Shown: positions 17,932-27,265, counted from the first letter of the stretch. The stretch is DNA of 64,000 nt from Lysobacter_K koreensis (GCF_042677045.1 NZ_JBHTIH010000007.1:289808-353807); one strand, 5' to 3'. The notes: generated by a model not told the origin, from the sequence alone. Translations and numbers: made by a program.

Positions 17932-20900
17932 ATGTCCTCCGATCCCACCGCGTCGCGCCGCAAACCGCGCAGGGTCATTCCGGCAGCGGCGACCACCGGC
18001 GACGGTGATGCAGCGCTGGCGAGCCGCAAGACGTTGACCGCGCCTGCGTTGCCGCCGCTGATTGTCGGCATCGGCGCGTCCGCCGGCGGCCTGGAAGCGT
18101 TCAAGAGCTTCTTCGCGCACATGCCCAACGACAGCGCGATGGCCTTCGTGCTGGTGCAACACCTGGCGCCGCAGCACACCAGCCTGCTGGCCGAACTGGT
18201 CGGGCGCAGCACTGCGATGGAGGTGGTCGAAGCCAGCGACGGCGAGCGCGTGCAGCCGGGGCATGTCTACGTGATCCCGCCCGACGCGACCCTGACCATC
18301 GCCGACGGCACCTTGCAGCTGAGCAAGCCGGCGCCGCCGCGCCAGCACCGCTGGCCGATCGACACGTTCTTCATGTCGCTGGCCGAGGACCAGGGCGATT
18401 GCGCGGCCTGCATCGTGCTGTCGGGCAGCGGCAGCGACGGCGCGCGCGGCCTGCGCGCGGTCAAGGAGCACGGCGGCCTGACCCTGGCCCAGGCCGGCTT
18501 CGACCACGCTGCGATGAGCGGCATGCCGGCCAGCGCGGCCGCCACCGGCCTGGTCGACGACGTGCTGCCGGTCGAGCAGATGCCGGCGCGGCTGCTCGCG
18601 CACCAGCAACAGCTGCGCATCGCGCGCGAACAGGCCGGGCCCGATGGCGTCCGCCACGACGTGCCCAGCCACCTGCGCGAGATCACCCGCCTGCTGCATG
18701 CCGACAGCGGCCACGATTTCAGCCAGTACAAGGAAAAGACCCTGGTGCGCCGCATCCAGCGGCGGATGCAGGTGCTGCAGACCGCGACCGCGGCCGACTA
18801 CCTCCAGCGCCTGCGCGAGGAGCCGGCCGAGCTCGACCTGCTGTTCCGCGAGCTGCTGATCAGCGTCACCGAATTCTTCCGCGACCCGACCGCGTTCGAC
18901 CTGCTGCAGACAAGCGTGTTTCCAGCGCTGCTGGCCGAGAAGGGCGCCGCCGACACGCTGCGGGTGTGGGTGCCCGGCTGCGCCACCGGCGAGGAGGCCT
19001 ACTCGATCGCGATCGCGCTGAAGGAGGCGATGGCATCGGGCCACGGCCAGCCCAAGGTGCAGATCTTCGCCACCGACATCGACGATCGCGCGATCGCCAG
19101 CGCGCGCGCCGGCCGCTTCCGCGGGCCGCTGACCGGGATCTCGCCGCAGCGGCTGGAGCGCTGGTTCCTGGCCGATGGCGACGACTTCGTGGTCAGCAAG
19201 GCGATCCGCGAGCTGTGCATCTTTTCCCCGCACAGCGCGATCAAGGACCCGCCGTTCATGCGGCTGGACCTGATCTCCTGCCGCAACCTGCTGATCTACA
19301 TGAATGCCGAGCTGCAGGAGCGGCTGGTGCGGGTCTTCCACTACGCGCTGCAAGCGCATGGCTATTTGCTGCTGGGGCCGTCGGAAGGGCTGTCGCGCAA
19401 CGCGCGCCTGTTCGGCGTGGTCGACAAGAAGCACCGGCTCTACCTGCGTCGCGAGGACGGCAACGCCCGCCTGCCGGCGCTGCCCGCGCGCTACACGCCC
19501 GGCGCCGGCTTTGCCGCGGCGGCCCGCAACGCCGCCGCCCCGGCCCGCGCCGGCGCCGAGGACCTGATCGAGCGCAACGCCCGCCGCGTGCTGGAACGGC
19601 ACTCGCCGGCCTACGTGGTGATCGACAGCCAGTGCGACGTGCTGCGGTTCTGCGGCGACACCGGCCGCTACCTGCAGCCGTCCTCGGGCGCGGCCAGCCT
19701 CAACCTGTTCGCGCTGCTGCACAAAGGCCTGCGCGGCGCCGCGCGCGTCGGCGTGCAGCAGGCCTTCGCCCAGCAGCGCCCGGTGGTGCAGGACGACGTT
19801 CTGCTGCAGATCGACGGCCAGCGCCGGCTGCTGCAGCTGATCGTCGAACCGCTGCCCGAGGCCGACGGCGCCGGCGCGCTGTGCGTGGTCGCGTTCCGCG
19901 AGCGCGAGCCGGCCGCAGCCGCGCTCGCCGGCCAGGACAGCGCCGACAACCGCCGCGTGCAGCTGCTGGAGCAGGAACTGGAGGCCACCCGCCTGCAGCT
20001 GCAGGCGGCGATCGACCAGCAGGAAACCGCCAACGAGGAGCTGAAATCGGCCAACGAGGAATACCAGTCGGTCAACGAGGAGCTGCAGTCCTCCAACGAG
20101 GAACTGGAGACCTCGAAGGAGGAGATGCAGTCGATCAACGAGGAGCTGCAGATCGTCAACGCCGAGTTGTTCAACAAGAACACCGCCCTGACGCGCGCCA
20201 ACAGCGACCTGCGCAACCTGATGGAAAGCACCCAGATCGCGACCCTGTTCCTGGATGCGCAGCTGCACGTCACCGGCTTCACCCCGACCGTCAGCGCGCT
20301 GTTCCACCTGCGCGACGGCGACCTCGGCCGGCCGATCACCGAGATCTCCTCGCGCATCCCGTATCCGGACCTGGAAGCCGACGTGCGCCAGGTCTCGCGC
20401 AGCCTGGGGATGGTCGAGCGCCTGCTGCAGGGCCACGCCCACGGCCCGGTGTTCCTGCTGCGGATGCACCCCTACCGCACCATCGACAACGTCATCGACG
20501 GCGTGGTGCTGACTTTCACCGACATCACCGAGCGCCGCCGCCACGAGCTCGAACGCGGCACGCTGGCGGCGATCGTCGACTCGTCCAGCGACATCATCAT
20601 CGGCCACGCGCTGGACGGCACCATCACCAGCTGGAACGACAGCGCCCGCGTCACCCTGGGCTATCCCGCCGGCAAGGCGCTCGGCAAGCCGCTGTCGCTG
20701 CTGGTGCGCGCCAGCGCACCACAGCTGCAGACGCTGCTGGCCGGGTGCGGGCAGCCGCAGCCGACGAGCTTCGAAATGGAATGGCTGCACCACGACGGCG
20801 GCACGGTGCAGGTCGCGGTGACCTGTTCCCCGGTGCACGACGCCGCCGGCCAGGTGATCGCCGGCTCGCTGATCGCGCGCGTGATCGACGACCGCGTGCG

Positions 20901-21888
20901 CGCGGACCGGGCGCTGCAGGCCAGCGAACGCCGCTTGGCCCAGCTCATCGACCAGACCACCGCCGGCTTGGCCGAAGTCGAGGCCGACGGCCGCTTCGTG
21001 CTGGTCAACCCGGCGTTCTGCGAGATCACCGGACGCAGCGCGCAGGCCCTGTACGCACTGCGCCTGCAGGACGTCACCCACCCGGCAGACCTGGCCGTCA
21101 GCGTGCAGGCCATCGAGACGCTGCTCGCCGGCGGGCCGGCGATGCAGATCGAAAAGCGCTACCTGCGTCCCGACGGCTCCGCGGTGTGGGTCATCAACAG
21201 CATGTCGCGCATGGAGTCGCTAAACGGCGAGCCGCGGCGCATCCTGGCGGTGGTGCAGGACATCAGCGAACGCCGGCGTGCGGCGCAGCACCGCGAACTG
21301 ATGCTTGGCGAGCTCAACCACCGGGTCAAGAACACCCTTGCCAGCGTGCAGTCCATCGCGTTGCAGACCCTGGCGCACGCGCCGTCTACCCAGGCGTTCA
21401 AGGAGACGTTCCTGGCCCGGCTGCAGGCGCTGTCCAGCACCCACAACCTGCTGGCGGTCGACGCCTGGAGCGGCGCCTGGCTGAACGAGATCGTGCTCAA
21501 CGAGCTCGCCCCCTATCGCCGCGAGGGCCACGTGCAGGCCGAGCTGGACATCGAAGACCTGCAACTGACCCCCAAGACCGCGCTGGCGCTGAGCATGGCG
21601 CTGCACGAGCTGACCACCAACGCGGTCAAGTACGGCGCCTTGTCGGTGCCCGAGGGCCGGGTTGCGGTGCGCGGCGAAGGCCGTTACCGCAACGGTGGGG
21701 CCTGGCTGCACCTGGAGTGGCGCGAGCATGGCGGGCCGCCGGTGGCGCCGCCGGCGCGGCGCGGCTTCGGCTCGCGGCTGATCGCCGACGGGCTCGCGTT
21801 CGAACTCGACGGCGACGTGGCGCTGCAGTTCGAGCCCGATGGCGTGGTCTGCACCATAGACGTGCCGCTGTCCGAGGACGAACCATGA
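17932..21888 (+). CDS. CheB-CheR-PAS-HWE hybrid sensor kinase
   Basis: 1318 residues without a TM segment, hence cytoplasmic. Domains in order: CheB methylesterase about 42-225, with Ser50 in GIGASAGG, His77 in VQHLAP and Asp169 in SGSGSDG; CheR methyltransferase about 245-517, with VWVPGCATGEEAYS as SAM site and SCRNLLIYM; a linker; a coiled coil about 680-757 with repeated NEEL units; three PAS domains about 764-1117; and an HWE-type histidine kinase. The kinase has His1130 in GELNHRVKN, an N-box with Asn1230 in HELTTNAVKYG, and Trp1263-Glu1265 in LEWREHGGP, the mark of the family. The receiver gene overlaps by ATGA. Such fusions sense unknown PAS ligands. Both methyl-handling domains keep their catalytic residues, yet no chemoreceptor gene lies nearby. 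Confidence 0.94.
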   Translation: MSSDPTASRRKPRRVIPAAATTGDGDAALASRKTLTAPALPPLIVGIGASAGGLEAFKSFFAHMPNDSAMAFVLVQHLAPQHTSLLAELVGRSTAMEVVEASDGERVQPGHVYVIPPDATLTIADGTLQLSKPAPPRQHRWPIDTFFMSLAEDQGDCAACIVLSGSGSDGARGLRAVKEHGGLTLAQAGFDHAAMSGMPASAAATGLVDDVLPVEQMPARLLAHQQQLRIAREQAGPDGVRHDVPSHLREITRLLHADSGHDFSQYKEKTLVRRIQRRMQVLQTATAADYLQRLREEPAELDLLFRELLISVTEFFRDPTAFDLLQTSVFPALLAEKGAADTLRVWVPGCATGEEAYSIAIALKEAMASGHGQPKVQIFATDIDDRAIASARAGRFRGPLTGISPQRLERWFLADGDDFVVSKAIRELCIFSPHSAIKDPPFMRLDLISCRNLLIYMNAELQERLVRVFHYALQAHGYLLLGPSEGLSRNARLFGVVDKKHRLYLRREDGNARLPALPARYTPGAGFAAAARNAAAPARAGAEDLIERNARRVLERHSPAYVVIDSQCDVLRFCGDTGRYLQPSSGAASLNLFALLHKGLRGAARVGVQQAFAQQRPVVQDDVLLQIDGQRRLLQLIVEPLPEADGAGALCVVAFREREPAAAALAGQDSADNRRVQLLEQELEATRLQLQAAIDQQETANEELKSANEEYQSVNEELQSSNEELETSKEEMQSINEELQIVNAELFNKNTALTRANSDLRNLMESTQIATLFLDAQLHVTGFTPTVSALFHLRDGDLGRPITEISSRIPYPDLEADVRQVSRSLGMVERLLQGHAHGPVFLLRMHPYRTIDNVIDGVVLTFTDITERRRHELERGTLAAIVDSSSDIIIGHALDGTITSWNDSARVTLGYPAGKALGKPLSLLVRASAPQLQTLLAGCGQPQPTSFEMEWLHHDGGTVQVAVTCSPVHDAAGQVIAGSLIARVIDDRVRADRALQASERRLAQLIDQTTAGLAEVEADGRFVLVNPAFCEITGRSAQALYALRLQDVTHPADLAVSVQAIETLLAGGPAMQIEKRYLRPDGSAVWVINSMSRMESLNGEPRRILAVVQDISERRRAAQHRELMLGELNHRVKNTLASVQSIALQTLAHAPSTQAFKETFLARLQALSSTHNLLAVDAWSGAWLNEIVLNELAPYRREGHVQAELDIEDLQLTPKTALALSMALHELTTNAVKYGALSVPEGRVAVRGEGRYRNGGAWLHLEWREHGGPPVAPPARRGFGSRLIADGLAFELDGDVALQFEPDGVVCTIDVPLSEDEP

Positions 21889-22262
21889 GCCAGCCTGCCC
21901 CCGGTTTCGGTTCCACCCGCGCGCGGATCCTGATCGTCGAGGACGAGGCGTGCCTGGCGATGATGCTCGAGGACCTGCTGCGGGACGCCGGCAACGAAGT
22001 GCTCAAGGCCGCGCGCGTGCACACCGCGCTGGAACTGGTGGAGAGCCAACGCTTCGACGCCGCGATCCTCGACATCAACATCGCCGGCAAGCCGGTGTTT
22101 CCGGTGGCCGACGCGCTCAGGCAACGCGACGTGCCGCTGATGTTCACCTCCGGCTACGGCTACAAGGGCCTGCCGGACGAGTACAGCGCGCACCCGATCC
22201 TGCAGAAGCCCTATGGCCTGGAGCAGCTGCAGCAGGCACTGCTGGCGTTGCTGCGCGGCTGA
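21885..22262 (+). CDS. single-domain response regulator
   Basis: 125-residue receiver without an output domain. The acidic pocket is VEDE, the phospho-acceptor Asp is in AILDINIAGKPVFPVADAL, the switch Ser is in LMFTSGYG and the conserved Lys in LQKPYG. The LMFTSGYG and QKPY context recalls the single-domain receivers that pair with HWE/HisKA_2 kinases in alphaproteobacteria. The start overlaps the kinase stop (ATGA), so the two are translationally coupled and very probably cognate. It may act by binding a target protein or as a phosphate sink. Confidence 0.92.
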   Translation: MSQPAPGFGSTRARILIVEDEACLAMMLEDLLRDAGNEVLKAARVHTALELVESQRFDAAILDINIAGKPVFPVADALRQRDVPLMFTSGYGYKGLPDEYSAHPILQKPYGLEQLQQALLALLRG

Positions 22263-22360
22263 CACGCGCGCAGGCCGGCAGCGTCCGCGACAAGGTGCAG
22301 CCTGGCCAGCCCGGCCCTAGGATGGCGCAGCTTCTTTCCCCCGCCCCACAGGACACTGCC

Positions 22361-22738
22361 ATGGGACTGCTCGACACCCTGCTCGGCCACGCCGGCGAAA
22401 AATCCGTGGACAAGCTCAGCGAAGATTTCGCGCCGCTGCTGGCGCCGGGCGAAACCCTGCAACGCGCGTTCGGCCTGATCCGCGACCTGATCGTGTTCAC
22501 CGACCGCCGGTTGATCCTGGTCAACAAGCAGGGCGTTACCGGCAGCAAGGTCGAGTACCTGAGCCTGCCCTACCGCAGCATCGTGATGTTCTCGCTGGAG
22601 ACCGCCGGCCACTTCGACCTCGAGGCCGAACTGCGGATCTGGGTGTCGGGGCAGGCGGCGCCGATCGAGCGCAGCCTGGGCCGCAACTCCGGCGCGCAGG
22701 ACATCGTGTCGCTGCTAGCGCAGCACGCACCGCGGTAG
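22361..22738 (+). CDS. bacterial PH-domain protein
   Basis: 125-residue cytoplasmic protein that fits the bacterial pleckstrin-homology family (bPH_1 type). It starts MGLLDTLLGHAGEKSVDKL, followed by strands such as DLIVFTDRRLILVNKQGVTG and KVEYLSLPYRSIVMFSLET, and a C-terminal helix ALSLLAQH-like region. The function is unknown, and members are usually solitary genes. It lies 98 bp after the response regulator, so cotranscription is possible but not compelling. Confidence 0.82.
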   Translation: MGLLDTLLGHAGEKSVDKLSEDFAPLLAPGETLQRAFGLIRDLIVFTDRRLILVNKQGVTGSKVEYLSLPYRSIVMFSLETAGHFDLEAELRIWVSGQAAPIERSLGRNSGAQDIVSLLAQHAPR

Positions 22739-22830
22739 GGCCGTTGGGTCAACGGCACCGTTGGTTCGTCGGGATGCGGAACTCTATTCAATGCTTGGTC
22801 CCGCGATGCCCAAGCGCTTTGGCTATTGCT

Positions 22831-22928
22831 CGTCATTCCCGCGAAGGCGGGAATCCATGGACTTCGCCTTGGCTGCTGCGAGGCTTGAGAAGCAACGTCC
22901 TTGGATTCCCGCCTTCGCGGGAATGACG
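22831..22928. repeat. 27-bp perfect inverted repeat
   Basis: CGTCATTCCCGCGAAGGCGG (start of the left arm, 22831-22857) has its exact 27-bp reverse complement at 22902-22928. Each arm is itself a hairpin, TTCCCGC-GAAG-GCGGGAA. The 44-bp interval is not palindromic. Elements with this core are widespread in xanthomonads and other proteobacteria. No gene is seen in 22739-23056. Confidence 0.9.
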
Positions 22929-22935
22929 GACGAAG

Positions 22936-22983
22936 GCAACTGCAACTGCAACTGCAACTGGAAACGCAACTGCAAACGCAACT
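22936..22983 (+). repeat. GCAACT hexamer tandem repeat
   Basis: Eight consecutive hexamers: GCAACT four times, then GGAAAC, GCAACT, GCAAAC, GCAACT. It lies between the 27-bp inverted repeat and the cca start and is not part of a supported gene. Confidence 0.9.
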
Positions 22984-23056
22984 GCGGATTTCCCGCTACG
23001 GTCGGAATGACAATGCTCCCCACCAACTGGCCTGTCAGCTTGTGCCCAATTCATCC

Positions 23057-24280
23057 ATGAACACCTACCTCGTAGGCGGCGCCGTGCGCGACCGCCTGCT
23101 CGGGCTGGCGCCGGGCGACCGCGACCACGTGGTGGTCGGCGAAACCCAGGCCTCGATGGAAGCGGCCGGCTTCAAGCCGGTCGGGCGCGACTTCCCGGTG
23201 TTCCTGCACCCGCTCAGCGGCGAGGAGTACGCGCTGGCGCGCACCGAACGCAAGTCCGGACGCGGCTACCGCGGCTTCGTGGTCGACGCCGATCCGTCGG
23301 TGACCCTGGACGAGGACCTGGGCCGGCGCGACTTCACCATCAACGCAATCGCGCAGGCCGAAGACGGCACCCTGGTCGATCCGCACGGCGGCGCGCGCGA
23401 CATCGACGCGCGCGTGCTGCGCCACGTCGGCGCCGCGTTCGTCGAGGACCCGTTGCGGGTGCTGCGCGCGGCCCGCTTCATGGCGCGCTTCGCGTCGCTG
23501 GGTTTCCACGTCGCACCAGAAACGATCGCGCTGATGCGGCAGATGGTCGACGGCGGCGAGCTGGGCGAGCTGGTGCCCGAACGCGTGTGGCAGGAACTGC
23601 GCCGCGCGCTCGCCAGCGAAACCCCATCGGCGTTCCTGCGCACCCTGCACGACTGCGGCGCGCTGGCGGTGGTGCTGCCCGAGGTCGAGGCGCTGTACGG
23701 CGTGCCCCAGCGTGCCGAGTTTCATCCCGAGGTCGACACCGGCGTGCATGCCGAACTGGTCTGCGACATGGCCGCCAAGCTCGCGCCCGGCGACGACCTG
23801 GTCGGTTTCGCCGCACTGACCCACGACCTGGGCAAGGCGCTGACGCCGGCGCACGTGCTGCCCAAGCACATCGGCCACGAGCAGGCCGGGGTGGCGCCGC
23901 TGCGCGGCCTGTGCGAGCGGCTGAAGATCCCCGCCGAGCACCGCCAACTGGCCGAAGCGGCCTGCCGCGAGCACCTCAACGTGCACCGCTTCGACGAATT
24001 GCGCGCGGAGACCGTGGTCAAGCTGATCGAACGCTGCGACGGCTTCCGCAAGCCGGCGCGCATTGCCCAGCTGGCGCTGGTGTGTGAGGCCGACAAGCGC
24101 GGCCGCACCGGCCACGCCGATGACGATTACCCACCGGGCCGCGCATTGCGCGCGGCGCACGCCGCCGCGTGCGCGGTGCGCGCGGGCGAACTGGCCGAGC
24201 AGTTCAGCGGCCCGGACCTGGGCGAGGCGGTGCGCAAGGCGCGCATCGCGGCGGTCGCGGCGGTTACCGGCAAGCGCTGA
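23057..24280 (+). CDS. cca: multifunctional CCA-adding tRNA nucleotidyltransferase
   Basis: 407-residue enzyme that builds or repairs the CCA end of tRNAs. The class II nucleotidyltransferase core begins LVGGAVRDRLLG, with metal-binding Asp21 and Asp23 in GDRDHVVVG. RRDFTINAIA and EDPLRVLRAARF follow. The C-terminal HD phosphohydrolase domain (FAALTHDLGKAL, HIGHEQAG) is the feature of the gammaproteobacterial long form. Length matches E. coli Cca. The ATG at 23057 gives the canonical start MNTYLVGGAVRD. Confidence 0.96.
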   Translation: MNTYLVGGAVRDRLLGLAPGDRDHVVVGETQASMEAAGFKPVGRDFPVFLHPLSGEEYALARTERKSGRGYRGFVVDADPSVTLDEDLGRRDFTINAIAQAEDGTLVDPHGGARDIDARVLRHVGAAFVEDPLRVLRAARFMARFASLGFHVAPETIALMRQMVDGGELGELVPERVWQELRRALASETPSAFLRTLHDCGALAVVLPEVEALYGVPQRAEFHPEVDTGVHAELVCDMAAKLAPGDDLVGFAALTHDLGKALTPAHVLPKHIGHEQAGVAPLRGLCERLKIPAEHRQLAEAACREHLNVHRFDELRAETVVKLIERCDGFRKPARIAQLALVCEADKRGRTGHADDDYPPGRALRAAHAAACAVRAGELAEQFSGPDLGEAVRKARIAAVAAVTGKR

Positions 24281-24297
24281 GCGTCGCGGTGGCTCCC

Positions 24298-24545
24298 ACC
24301 CTTCTCCTTGCCCAAAGCGCAGGGGGAGGTTGGGAGGGGGTGCCTTTGCGGTTGTTGTTCCTGAACTCCAACGGCAACCGCAAAGGCACCCCTCCCCAAC
24401 CCTCCCCTGCTTCGCAAGGGAGGGAGTAGATGCGGGCAGATGGGGCGGGCCCGCACAACGCGCCCGGCGCTCTTCGGTACTCGTGCCGATGGCTCGCAGG
24501 CGAATCGCATCGCCCCCTGCTTCGCAAGGGAGGGAGTAGATGCGC
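24298..24545. repeat. GGTTGGGAGGGG inverted-repeat element with 31-bp direct repeat
   Basis: An arm at 24328-24354 (begins GGTTGGGAGGGGGTGC) pairs with 24375-24401 at 25 of 27 positions, a long hairpin with a 20-nt loop. A 31-bp segment starting CCCCTGCTTCGCAAGGG is present twice, identically, at 24404-24434 and 24514-24544. The same arm sequence recurs at 31691 and 31740. The region lies between cca and a TonB-receptor gene and shows no gene of its own. Confidence 0.85.
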
Positions 24546-24566
24546 GGCGCGAAGAGAAGGACGAGG

Positions 24567-24602
24567 AAAAAAACGCCGGGCGATCCTAGGACCGTCCGGC
24601 GT
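24567..24602 (-). terminator. intrinsic terminator of the TonB receptor gene
   Basis: CGCCGGGCGATCC and GGACCGTCCGGCG form a 13-bp stem with two non-Watson-Crick positions and a TA loop. Read on the minus strand it is followed by TTTTTTT (24567-24573). It lies 62 bp beyond the receptor stop. Confidence 0.88.
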
Positions 24603-24664
24603 GTTGATGCCCTTGTCACGTTGACCAGGCGCGCAGCGTTCCCCCGCTGCGCCCGTTGCCTATC

Positions 24665-27265
24665 TCAGAACTTGAAGCCGACCCGCGCGTAGTAGAAGCC
24701 GCCGTTGAAGCCGTACGGCGCGTGCACCGGGTACTGCGCGCCGGCGATGCCGCCCCACGGGTTGTTGTCGGGCACCTTGTCCAGCAGGTTCTGCGCGCCG
24801 AGGTTGAAGTACAGGCCCGAGGCGAACTTCCAGCCGATCTCGGCGTCCAGCGTCACCGCGCTGCCCTCGTTGATCGGCAGGCCGCCGTCGTCGAGGTGGT
24901 CCTCGAAGAACGAGCCGTAGTAGTTCACCCGTGCGTTGGCGTGGAACACCTCGCGCTGGTGGTTGATGCTGAAGTAGCCCTTGGTGCTCGGCAGCGATTC
25001 CTCCAGCTTCTTGATCCGCACCGGGGTGATGATGCCCGGGGTGAAATCGTCGACTTCGGTCTTGTTCCAGTTGGCCGCGAGCGAGTAGGTCGTGTCACCG
25101 CCGAAGTGTTCGCTGGCATAGCTGGACACGAAGTCCACGCCGGACGTGGTGGTGTCGAAGTCATTGACGAAGAACTGCACCTCGCTGATCGATGCCGCCT
25201 CCGGGTTGCCGCCGGCCACCAGGGCAGCGCGATCGGCGTCGGTCACGGTGAAGAAGTTGCTCAGGGAGATCCGATCCTCGGTCTTGATGCGGTACCAGTC
25301 GGTCGTGACCAACCAGGGGCCGCTGTCCCACACCAGGCCGAGCGAGACGTTCTGCGATTCCTCCGGCGTCAGCGGCTCGGCGCCGTAGAACGCGGCGATC
25401 GGGTTGGTCGGCGACAGGACGGCGGTGTCGCGCAGCAGGCCATTGATGAAGGACGTGGTCACCTGCTCGGCGTTGGCCTGGCCCGGCGTCGGCGCGCGGA
25501 AGCCGGTGCTGACCGCACCGCGCGCGGCAAAGGTCTCGGTGAAGTCGAAGCGGCCGGTCAACTTCCAGTTGGTGGTGCCGCCGAAGTCACTGAAGTCCTC
25601 GTGCCGTACTGCCGCGGCCAGCAGCAGCTGCTCGGTCAGGCGGCCTTCGGCATCGACATAGACCGCCCAGTTGTCGCGGCTGTTCGAGCCGGCCGTGCGC
25701 GGGTTGAAGCCGTTGAAGCCGTTGGAGCCCAGGGCGAAGCCCTGCGAGACCAATGGCCCGATCGCGAAGGAGGACAGATCGCCGGCCTTGACCTCGAACT
25801 CTTCCTCGCGCCATTCCGCACCCATCGCCACGCTCAGCGGCCCGGTGGTGAAGCCGGTCTCGAAGTCATGGCCGATGTCGAAGTTGAAGGTGGTCTCGGT
25901 CTGGGTGTTGCCGCCAGGGGCGAACTCGTTATCGCCCGGCTGGTTCGGTCCCTGCGAGGCATTGACCGTGTTGAGCATGTAGAAATCGATGTCGTTGCGA
26001 CCGTGGCTGCCGCTCAGGTCCCAGTGCCAGCCGTCGCCCCAAACGCCCTTCAGGCCCAGCACCAGCGACTGGTCTTCCATCCGGCCGCCGAACTGCGGGG
26101 TGAAACCGCCGGGGAACTGCGCCAGGAAGGTGAAGCATTCCGGCGGCAGTGCGGCGACCGCGGCGGCGACGCCCGCGTACGGCAGCAGGTTGCCGTTGGC
26201 ACGCAGCGCGATGGTCGGGCAGGTGACGGCGTTGCTGGTGTTGAGGTCGCCGATCAGCAGGGTCTGGCCGCCGTCGTTCGAATACACGCCGTTGCGCGTG
26301 GTCGGGTTGCGGTAGTAAAAGCCGCCTTCGACGTCGCGCTTGGCGTAGTTGCCGAAGCCGTAGAAGCTGACGTTTTCGCCGTCGACGCCGAAGTTGGCGA
26401 TGAACTTCATGTCCTCGTGGACCTCGGGCGAGCCCCAGATCTGCGCCGGGTTGCGCACGCCCGGGTAGCCGGCGGCCGCGACTGCCGCGGCGTCGTCCCG
26501 CTGCACGCTGCGCGAGGTCGGATCCGCGTCGCGCCATTCGGCGGTCAGGGTGGCGAAGCCGTTCGCGGTCAGCGGCAGCCCCACCTGCGCCGAGTATTGC
26601 TGGGTGAAGCCGTCGCCTTCGTAATGCTCGCCGGCGAACGCTTCGACGGTGCCGCCGTGGTCGATTTTCTTCAGGCCGAAATTGATCACGCCGGCGATCG
26701 CGTCGGAACCGTACTGCGCGGCCGCGCCGTCGCGCAGGACTTCGACCTGCTCCAGCGCCAGCGACGGGAATACCGAGATGTCCGGGCCCTGCGAGCCGTC
26801 GGACAGGCCGTGGCCGAGGAAGGTGATGACCGCCGCGCGATGGCGGCGCTTGCCGTTGACCAACACCAGGGTGTTGTCCGGCGGCAGGCCGCGCAGGTTG
26901 GCCGGGCGCACCAGGGTGGCGGCGTCGTCGATCGGAATGGTGCTGACGTTGAACGACGGGATCATCGTGCGCATCTTGTCGAGCACGTCGACCGACGGCT
27001 GGTTGTGGAATTCCTCGCCGCCGAGGATGTCGATCGCCACCGCCGAAGTGGACTCGGTGCGCGGCTTGGTGCGCGAACCCAGCACCGAGACGGTTTCCAG
27101 CGTCGTGGTCGGCTCGTCGGCTGCCGCGGCCTGCGCCTGTGCGCTGGCTTGCGCGGTGGCGCTGTCCGGGTTGCTGCTGTCTTGCGCGAAGGCGGGATGG
27201 AGGGTGCCGGCGGCCAGTGTGGCGATCACGGCGAGCGTGAGACGGTTGCGGTGAATGGCGATCAT
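24665..27265 (-). CDS. TonB-dependent outer-membrane receptor
   Basis: 866 residues. A signal peptide (LAVIATLAAGTLHPAFAQ) precedes an Ala/Gln-rich spacer and then a plug domain with LETVSVLGSRTKPRT, LRGLPPDNTLVLVNGKRRHR, LEQVEVLRDGAAAQYGSDA and IAGVINFGLKK. The barrel ends in ARVGFKF. The RRHRAAVITF form of the plug is typical of a large receptor subgroup in xanthomonads and sphingomonads. The ligand is unknown: no peptidase, glycosidase or transporter gene is immediately linked. It shows no obvious N-terminal signalling domain, so it is probably not part of an ECF-sigma relay. Confidence 0.93.
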   Translation of the reverse strand: MIAIHRNRLTLAVIATLAAGTLHPAFAQDSSNPDSATAQASAQAQAAAADEPTTTLETVSVLGSRTKPRTESTSAVAIDILGGEEFHNQPSVDVLDKMRTMIPSFNVSTIPIDDAATLVRPANLRGLPPDNTLVLVNGKRRHRAAVITFLGHGLSDGSQGPDISVFPSLALEQVEVLRDGAAAQYGSDAIAGVINFGLKKIDHGGTVEAFAGEHYEGDGFTQQYSAQVGLPLTANGFATLTAEWRDADPTSRSVQRDDAAAVAAAGYPGVRNPAQIWGSPEVHEDMKFIANFGVDGENVSFYGFGNYAKRDVEGGFYYRNPTTRNGVYSNDGGQTLLIGDLNTSNAVTCPTIALRANGNLLPYAGVAAAVAALPPECFTFLAQFPGGFTPQFGGRMEDQSLVLGLKGVWGDGWHWDLSGSHGRNDIDFYMLNTVNASQGPNQPGDNEFAPGGNTQTETTFNFDIGHDFETGFTTGPLSVAMGAEWREEEFEVKAGDLSSFAIGPLVSQGFALGSNGFNGFNPRTAGSNSRDNWAVYVDAEGRLTEQLLLAAAVRHEDFSDFGGTTNWKLTGRFDFTETFAARGAVSTGFRAPTPGQANAEQVTTSFINGLLRDTAVLSPTNPIAAFYGAEPLTPEESQNVSLGLVWDSGPWLVTTDWYRIKTEDRISLSNFFTVTDADRAALVAGGNPEAASISEVQFFVNDFDTTTSGVDFVSSYASEHFGGDTTYSLAANWNKTEVDDFTPGIITPVRIKKLEESLPSTKGYFSINHQREVFHANARVNYYGSFFEDHLDDGGLPINEGSAVTLDAEIGWKFASGLYFNLGAQNLLDKVPDNNPWGGIAGAQYPVHAPYGFNGGFYYARVGFKF

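Noticed and set aside
16765..21081. A 1438-codon open frame on the minus strand opposite slt and the CheB-CheR kinase
   Set aside because: It is antisense to well-recognised domains; its product is rich in Gln/His/Arg/Ala, without motifs. Long antisense frames are expected at this GC content.
22936..22983. Regular GCAACT array considered as CRISPR
   Set aside because: The unit is 6 bp without spacers and without cas genes; it is a microsatellite.
22744..23060. Short open frames through the inverted repeat and hexamers before cca
   Set aside because: They run across palindromes and microsatellite DNA, lack ribosome sites and resemble nothing.
24430..24660. Small frames between the repeat element and the second TonB receptor
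   Set aside because: They consist of repeat sequence and the receptor terminator.
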